A stretch of DNA of 64,000 nucleotides from Pyrocephalus nanus (lineage: Eukaryota; Chordata; Aves; Passeriformes; Tyrannidae): the NCBI GenBank assembly GCA_038380795.1, contig CM076275.1, forward strand, positions 2,606,501 through 2,670,500, written 5' to 3'. Shown here in pieces: positions 57,127-64,000 of the stretch. The notes beneath the pieces are model-generated. The model worked only from the letters and a program-made list of their open reading frames with translations, was not told the DNA's origin and did no database searches. Each line of letters starts with the position of its first letter. Within the stretch, counting starts at the first letter, position 1. The translations under genes and the position numbers were made by a program.

Positions 57127-60100
57127 CTGCATGTTAGGAAGAAAAAAAGAACAAATAAAAGATAAAACGTTATAATAAAGGATTGATGCTATAATACCAT
57201 ATTCTGAATTTCAGCACAAATCAGTGCCTAAAACATACAGACAAGTTGCCTTTTTAGAGTATATCCAACAAGAACTTAAAAATTTTTCCACAGAATGTTT
57301 ACTTGCCATTGCAATCTCAGCAAAATTTTATGTAGGAAATATGTAAGACAAATGATTTCCTATAAATCTCCTTGTCTGAAATTCCTGACGGATTAAATCC
57401 AATACCACTAATGGAGCAAAGAGGGAAGATTTAAAACAGAGCTTCTGCACTGGAGCAGAGGATGCTTTCTGAAACAAGGAGACTGACACAACCTTCTGCT
57501 CTCCACAAAAGACTTTTGGTGGGACTTTTGATGATTTGAACAGCTGTAGTAGGACAGTTATTCTCCTGAACAAATACATTCTTAACTAGGAAAAATTGTG
57601 TCCACTAAAGCTTTCCTGAAGTGTATTCACCCTCTTTAAAAACCTCATTTTTCAAGAAGTGTGAACTGACAGAACAAAGGCCCATGGATGGCAAAATACA
57701 TCTACTGTACACGAAAAGCTGTATTTTTAGAAAGAGTTGAAATGACCTCCCAGAGATCCAAATCTACCGAAACCCAACAATCTCCACATCCAAGACTGTG
57801 TTGTTTCAACACGCCCTCTAGGAATGTGCTGAACTTCCATCTGCCACCTTTCCCTCAGAGCACAGTGGTCTGAACAGCCAGCAGATATCTGACAACTGTA
57901 TCTCAGTTTGTCTCAGTGAGGAAACCTACTGCTGATCCAGCTGTCAAACATATTCTGCTCTCTCTTTGATTTCTGCTCAGGCTGTAAATAGAAGCTGACA
58001 AATCCAAAGGGGTGGAGGGTTCACAGGCTCTCAAGGTATCTGCGAAGGCTTAGGCAATTCACTGGGTTTGGAAATTACCTCAGGGACAAGGAGACAGTGC
58101 CCATCTCCCCCTCCCTGCCAAACTCCAGGGAAACCAGTGGAATGCATCAGAGCTCTGTGCATCCCAGCTCTTGCCTGGCTGCACAAATCCTACCTCATCC
58201 ACATGCAAACTCACTGCTGTGTTCATACACTCCCCAGTGAAACCCCTTTAAGGCTGCCTTCCCATCACACCATTTCTCTGCTTCCCTCTCCATCTTCTCT
58301 TGTTTATCCTGAGTTCTCTCCTTGCCCTTATGAACCTGTCTTTGCTGCATGTCTGAATCCACAGCTGAGAGAGCTCAGAATTCAGCAGAACAGGTTCACC
58401 AACCCCACTTCTAAGTTTTGCAATTTCTGCTCTGTGCTGACACATCCTGCAGTCCTCTAAATCTCAGTGAGTCACTGAGATTCAGACTCTTTGCTGCCAA
58501 ACCAGGACCACTCAGAACTAGAGAAACACAACTATCAAACATTTCGTTTCCTTTCCACTTCCATATTCCACCCATCAGATTCTGTACCCCCACAGCACAA
58601 CAGGTAAATTAAATGCAATGGGCTTACTGCTTGCTAAAGGTAAACAAAATAACCCTGTCTTTGTAGCTCAGGTAGAAGTCACACTACATTTAGGAAATTT
58701 ATGTTAAAACCCCGACAGGAATCTTGGGAAAGGGGAAGCCATCAAAAGGGCTCCTTCTCCTTTCATCTGCTGTGGACTCAGCTCTGCAACCACCATTATT
58801 CTGCGAAGAAGAGGACAAAAGCCAATTTTCTTGCCTTGAGAAACTGCCTGACTGGAGCTCACCAATGATTTAAAAACCCATCCATTTAGCTGCATTTCCT
58901 CATCTAGTTAGCACTGTCTTTGTTAGCAGGGTGGGGCTTTGAGTTGGCTATGGACCTTCTGCCGGAGATTATTTTCATATTTCATAATCCATTTTCGTCA
59001 ATAGCGCTCCAGATGTTCAGGCTCACAAATGTTAAGCAGTTCACTGACTCGAACACCAGGGGAAAGGGTGTGAGCAATACCTGTGCTGCCCCACAGCACC
59101 TTCGGGTTGTAACTCATGGGTGACTGAGGAAAACAGAAATTCTTCTAGAGAAAACCTGCAAGCCTTAAGCAGTAAACTTCTATTTACCATTTAGCTTATG
59201 GGATAGTCAGAACAGCTGGGAGAGAAGATGGAAATGCTTACTTCCTGATGTTGGGAGAGTGTCAGTCATCAGCTGCTGTGACATTTAGATCAAAACATTA
59301 CTAAAGTTGGTACCAATACAGAATAACACTGACCCATATACAAATTTCATAACCTTAGTTTATCACTTCTGCAAATTCTACAGGTTATTTTCTCCTCTTA
59401 TTTTCTCCACTTAGTGATGTTTCTTGCATTAATGTTTAGGGTAACCCTGGACCTAACATGACAATTAGCCTGGTCCCTTCCTATAGAACATTAAAGACAT
59501 TTCTATCTGTAAGTTTATTTGCAAGGAAAAACTCTGTCTGAATCAAGAAGGTGGTGGTGAGGGGGGCTGCATATTGAAAAAACCAAGAACTCCTGGAACT
59601 TTTAGCATTAAAGGTGAAATGTGATAAAGATGAGTTCCAGAGCTTCCCATCTCAAGGATGCCATTCCTACACCTGGTGAATCACTGAACCTTTAGATGTT
59701 GGGGGTGGAGGGAGGGAAATTTCAACTGGGTTTCAAGTACCGCTTTTGCTGTTGCCAACCACGTAATTTGGGAGGTGAAAGTGAGAGCCTGGCATGGCCA
59801 ACCTTTTTCAGAGCTTCACTGTGTACTCAGGATCATTACTTTGCAGAACCTGTTTGTCCTGCCTTTGGGCTGAGGGATGTCCCAAGGAGCTCAGAACGTT
59901 CTCCTTCTTCCCAGAAAAAGCGAAGGGAAAGAGATTTCACTTGCAAAAGCCACCAGACAAGGGCCTGAAGTGAAATGTGAAGGGCACGGCAACAGATCAA
60001 AACCCAAGGAAAGCCTTCCATGATCCGAAATGGTTTATCTTTGTAACTCCAGAGAGTCTGGAGTGCTGCCAGCACTAATGAACCAGAGCTGTTTGCTGAG

Positions 60101-63100
60101 TCACCGGGAGCCCGCAGATCAGAGGCAACCACAGGAACCTTATCACATGCGCCATAGTTCACCCAGGATTTGAGTGGCAGAGTAAGTCAATATATTTTTA
60201 AATAAATCACAGTCAGGGACAGTCAATGGACCAGTACTTTCCTTTCTTTCTTCTCTTCTGCCTTTGCAATGGAATTATGGAGAAACTTTACCAAATACGT
60301 TGCAAAGTCTCCAAAGATTTTGACAATAAAATGGGTTTGTTTCAGTGTGACAGTTCACAAAATTATCACTGTGATAATCAGGGGATATCACTGAGTTCTC
60401 AAGTATCTACGTTCACCTTTCACTTCAAATCAAATTAAACACTATGTTTTTCAGTGGCTCTGCTGTGCTTGGACACTGCTCGGTGCAGAATTTAGCACCT
60501 GATCCACAGCTTTTTGAAAACCCCTGAAGGACTGCAGCCAGACTCACACTGCTTTCTAAGATGTCCAAATGCACACAAACGAGATTTGATGGTATATTAA
60601 TTGGGTCACAGCAAAGATTCAAGTTACCAGGCTCCTCTGCTGTCACGTCTTTGTAAGCCAGAAATACACATTCTAAGAAAATGTTAAGGTGTTGTGATGA
60701 AATCCCCATAATTAACATTTTTGTGGTTGAAATTGGCTGCAGGAACTCTGGTTGGCCATATTTTCCTGCGTGAAGATACTCTGCTAAACGACACTTCTAA
60801 ATACCATCTTCCTAAAATGCACATAGGCATCTGTTTTTCTGAAAGGTTTAACATCATGTAATTCTGAAAGTACAGGCTGCACATCCTGGCAAAGTGGTAC
60901 CCAAATACCAGTTCTTCATTAGCTGAGTTGATCTGCCACTTTGATCAAACAGCAGTAATAAAACCACCCTGCTATTAATAGTTTTCAGGTACTGGTTCTT
61001 AATGACTAAACAAATTACTATGAATGCTGCTGCTGTCAGGCAGGGACTGTTCTGATCGTGGGCTTACACTGCTGTATTAACTGCACTCAGCAAAGAGATG
61101 ATTAAATTTAGATCTACATCATCATCTCAGTAAGTGTAGTGGATTCCAGGAGATCATTACTACAATAGGAAAAACACTAAGACGTAGTAATTATTTTTCT
61201 CTTCTTTCAGCACAAAGACTAAGCTGGAAAGTTCATTTTTGGTATCACAAAAGAGATTAGCTGCAATGCTATTTTCTTTCCATTGTTTCAAAAGATTAAC
61301 AATATCAGTGCTGCCATTCTCTCTTAACTCTCTTTATGTACTACAATAACAGCCTCTCGCTGAACTCTTCTTGAGGAGGTGCATTTGAATTTGCTTTGAC
61401 AACTAACTTGCTCTGTTCTTGGCTGATCAGGAGCTCGTCTGGCAGATTTATAAAATGCTCTGCCTGGAGTGGGTATAAAATGGGCTCTCATAGTGCCTGC
61501 CGAGCACAGCAGTGGCTCAGCCTGGCACGGTGAGTTTCAGGTACCACAGCACCGAGACAGCTCCCACAGTTATCCTTTGATCTCATGTGATTTCAGACTT
61601 TAGCTCAAGGTCTCCACCAAAGCAGTAACTCTTTGAGGTTTGAAACCAGTTGTGAGACCAGTGAAACACCCGTTCCAAAGCTGCATTAATTTCTCACCTG
61701 AAAAGGTAGCACCATCCATACATGTGTTTTCACTTGGCAAACTGAGAGAACACTCCTCATCTAGGAATGCTCAATAGGTGTACTTGCTGTTGAAGATTAA
61801 GAAGACTGAAATTCCCAAAATATAAAGGATGGGGGAAAAGAGGAATAACACTTCCATAAATTCTGTGTGCTAAACAACACACTGTTGCACAATTGTATTC
61901 AACTGGCACAAGTCCCTCCCTCCCAGAGCGGGTCTGAAACACCAAAACAAACACCCTTTAATGTGCAAACCTCCACACTGAACAGTGCTGGGAGCGTGAC
62001 AAGAGTTTCAGCTGGGCACCCTGCCACCAATAGTCAGGAAAACATAAATACAATTGTCTTCACTGACCACTGCTGGGAGAACTGGCCCAAAATAAGCCCA
62101 TTTGTACATTATAGGTTCTTGTATACTTGACAGGAAGCATAAAAAAATTTGATACGGGGCCTTAAAGCACTGGAGGGTTTGTGAACTCAATGGTCAGAAA
62201 AAGTTGTTTTAAAGAACATTTTTGAAAACTCCTTTGCCCCTTGACATTTTTGGAAGAAAACAAAACCATAATAAACAATTCACACGGATGTTTCCAGGGC
62301 AGAACCTGGATGCAGAATGAAATTTAAGATAGATGCTACACTGCTGAAGGAAGGGAGTGCAAGAACTCGACCCACTGAGGTCATGAATGGTGTGATTCTC
62401 ACATCACTCCTGGAGCAAGGTCCACGAATCCCCATCCTGTCTTTAGAGTGGGTCTGGGTAAGGAACTACAGCTTCGTTTTGCACTGACAGCATCTTTCCC
62501 TAACAAGTAAGCAAGGCAGCCCTGCATTCTTTCCACAAGCACTGCATGTTTCTTTTCCAGTTTTACCTCTTGAGTGGACAAAGCCTAATGCTCACAGCAC
62601 TGCCCACTGGGCCAATGTTCCCTCTCTCAGTGGAGGATCTATCTGGAGCCTCTCTTCTTTTTTCCTCTTGTGGCATCAGTTCCAGATTCCTCCTCCTTTA
62701 TCCCTACTTTTTAACCTTTCCTGTGGAACAGAAAACAAGCCTTGATCCCACTTGACAGAGTTGAACAAAAATACTTCCAAATTTCTTTGAGAGCTCAGGT
62801 TCATGACTATTCTTCCAGAGTGTGATTATGCATCACCCTTCCTATCAAGAGAATATCTTGTACCAAAGCTCACTGCTGTGCCTTGGCAGAACCAGGCAAC
62901 TCCTAAGGACAAATTTAAACATCCCAATTCCTTTCAAGTCTAAGCTTGCAGTGGTGGACTTCTCTTTTTGCTAATGTTGATCTACAGAATAAGCAGTGCT
63001 TAAGTACTCTTCCTGTACTACTGTCATTCAGCCAAATTCCAGTCTTGCTACTAGTTTTCAGATCAGTTATGGCTTAATCTACACTGTCAACATTTGGCTT

Positions 63101-63724
63101 TGCTGGCAATCAGAAGGGTATACAATACAAACAGCAAAGCAAAGTTACTCTTAAGGGACCCAGAAGGCCCAGGAGATTTCAGTGTGAAAGGTTATGAAAC
63201 ATAATGCAGCAAAATAACCTGCAACCATTACTAAGTAAACAACAATCTAATTCCTTTCTTTCATAAGACTTGGGGGAAGAAAAAAAAAAGCCCACAAAAC
63301 CAAACACATCAGGTAGTTTTCGAGGAACCACTTGACATAAAATCTCTCATACCCAATTGCATTAAAATACATTTGTCAAAGCAACTCGAATTGTCTTGTT
63401 CCCACTTCAGTATTTCGACTCTGGGCTGTACCCAAGAATCCAGGTACTGTTTTTATTAATTGCACTCTCGCTCCTTAGCTCATTTATTTCTTCCACTCTT
63501 CAGAATGGGGGAGGCAGTGGATCTGCAAACTTCCCTACAGACCTGTTGCTAAGTGACAGCTACACACGGTCCTGGGGGGGGGAAAAATGGTTGTTCATCT
63601 GCATGGCCAAGAGATAAATAACAAGCCTCACCCAAACGCATTTCAACAACAAGCCTCCTTTCCACCACCCTGCCTGCACACGAGCCGGCTCCAGACGCGA
63701 TTTCACGGGCCTTCTGCAACTTAC
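57127..63724 (-). other. MACROH2A1: Intron 1 of MACROH2A1
   Basis: About 6.6 kb of AT-rich non-coding sequence between the candidate first exon and the start-codon exon. No CR1 fragment was recognised. The stretch about 60,900-61,540 is notable: many homeodomain-like AT motifs, then two TATAAAA boxes on the plus strand and a splice-donor-like sequence, reported as a finding. Nothing else in it could be identified. Confidence 0.6.
61474..61535 (+). promoter_or_regulatory. Candidate antisense TATA promoter and short first exon in intron 1
   Basis: GGGTATAAAATGGGC places a consensus TATA box at 61,474-61,480. About 50 nt further on is ACG|GTGAGT with the donor at 61,530, so a transcript starting about 30 nt past the TATA box would have a short first exon ending at a strong donor. 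Another TATAAAA occurs at 61,450-61,456. Strand is opposite to MACROH2A1. Purely sequence-based; may be coincidental. Confidence 0.25.
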
Positions 63725-64000
63725 TTTTAAAGATCACGGGGAAAACAAAAGGACCGGGGGGAAAGATGCGAGCTGCAGGAGGAGTTTGCCGGCCTTGCTG
63801 TCCCCCGCAGGCACAGCTGATGGCATCGCTGCCGTGCCCTGCCCGGTGCGGAGCCCCCCGCACCCGCATCCACCTGCAGTGCTGGCGGTGCCCTCGGAAC
63901 ACCCGCACCCAGCCGGTCCCCAGAGGCTGCTCCAGCCCTGCGGGCAGACACTTCCAAAAGAACGGCGAGCCCCGTTTCTTCCAGCCGAACGTTTATTTTT
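63640..64000. promoter_or_regulatory. MACROH2A1: CpG island, probable MACROH2A1 promoter and first-exon region
   Basis: This stretch holds roughly 25 CpG dinucleotides in about 330 bp and is GC-rich, in sharp contrast with the AT-rich intron to its left. It lies upstream of the first coding exon on the gene strand, where a housekeeping-type promoter is expected. The island probably runs past the right edge of the window, so the transcription start may lie outside. No protein-coding frame here looks real. Confidence 0.65.
63725..64000 (-). other. MACROH2A1: Candidate non-coding exon 1 of MACROH2A1 (partial, 5' end unknown)
   Basis: On the minus strand a full-consensus donor, GTAAGT, occupies 63724-63719 at the inner edge of the CpG island and could end the untranslated first exon. 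A second possible donor, GTGAGG, is at 63631-63626. The first coding exon begins with an acceptor inside the 5' UTR, so an upstream non-coding exon must exist. This is the best placement visible, but it is not proven. Confidence 0.3.

Noticed and set aside
63549..63908. 119-codon open frame on the minus strand in the CpG island
   Set aside because: Arg/Gly/Pro-rich product typical of CpG-island sequence. More likely promoter or untranslated first exon.

Overview
The window is vertebrate nuclear DNA and almost certainly from a bird, possibly a passerine. Two things point there: compact introns, and six 3'-end fragments of the avian CR1 LINE family, recognisable by a GCCAGGTTGGA core and a CCAACCCAAACCATTCT-like tail. 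It carries one protein-coding gene that I can support, MACROH2A1 (H2AFY), on the minus strand. The gene encodes histone variant macroH2A1, an H2A histone fold joined by a lysine-rich linker to a macro domain.

Layout. Positions 1 to about 24,590 are non-coding sequence downstream of the gene, with four CR1 fragments, a 19-bp-unit minisatellite, homopolymer runs and several AT-rich blocks that look like possible conserved non-coding elements. Positions 25,201-57,097 hold the complete MACROH2A1 coding sequence in nine coding exons, read from right to left. Two of these, at 37,606-37,705 and 36,020-36,110, are the mutually exclusive exons that distinguish macroH2A1.2 from macroH2A1.1. Assembled coding lengths are 1,119 nt (372 aa, macroH2A1.2) and 1,110 nt (369 aa, macroH2A1.1). 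All exon joins keep frame and all junctions are GT-AG. Positions 57,127 to about 63,700 are intron 1 (the first coding exon starts in the 5' UTR at 57,126). The right edge, about 63,640-64,000, is a CpG island that probably holds the promoter and the non-coding first exon.

In human and mouse this gene lies between PITX1 and NEUROG1, with PITX1 on the 3' side. If synteny is conserved, positions 1-24,590 belong to the regulatory interval between PITX1 and MACROH2A1. That is inference, since no neighbouring gene is visible.

Most notable observations: the alternative-exon cassette has asymmetric splice-site strength and an ACTAAC (QKI-type) motif 24 nt past the macroH2A1.2 donor. A telomere-like degenerate hexamer array begins 17 bp inside the intron after coding exon 7 and stays open in frame with that exon for 152 codons. 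A CpG-dense patch surrounds the macroH2A1.1 exon. An antisense TATA box with an initiating-exon-like donor lies in intron 1. None of these amounts to a clearly new biological system.
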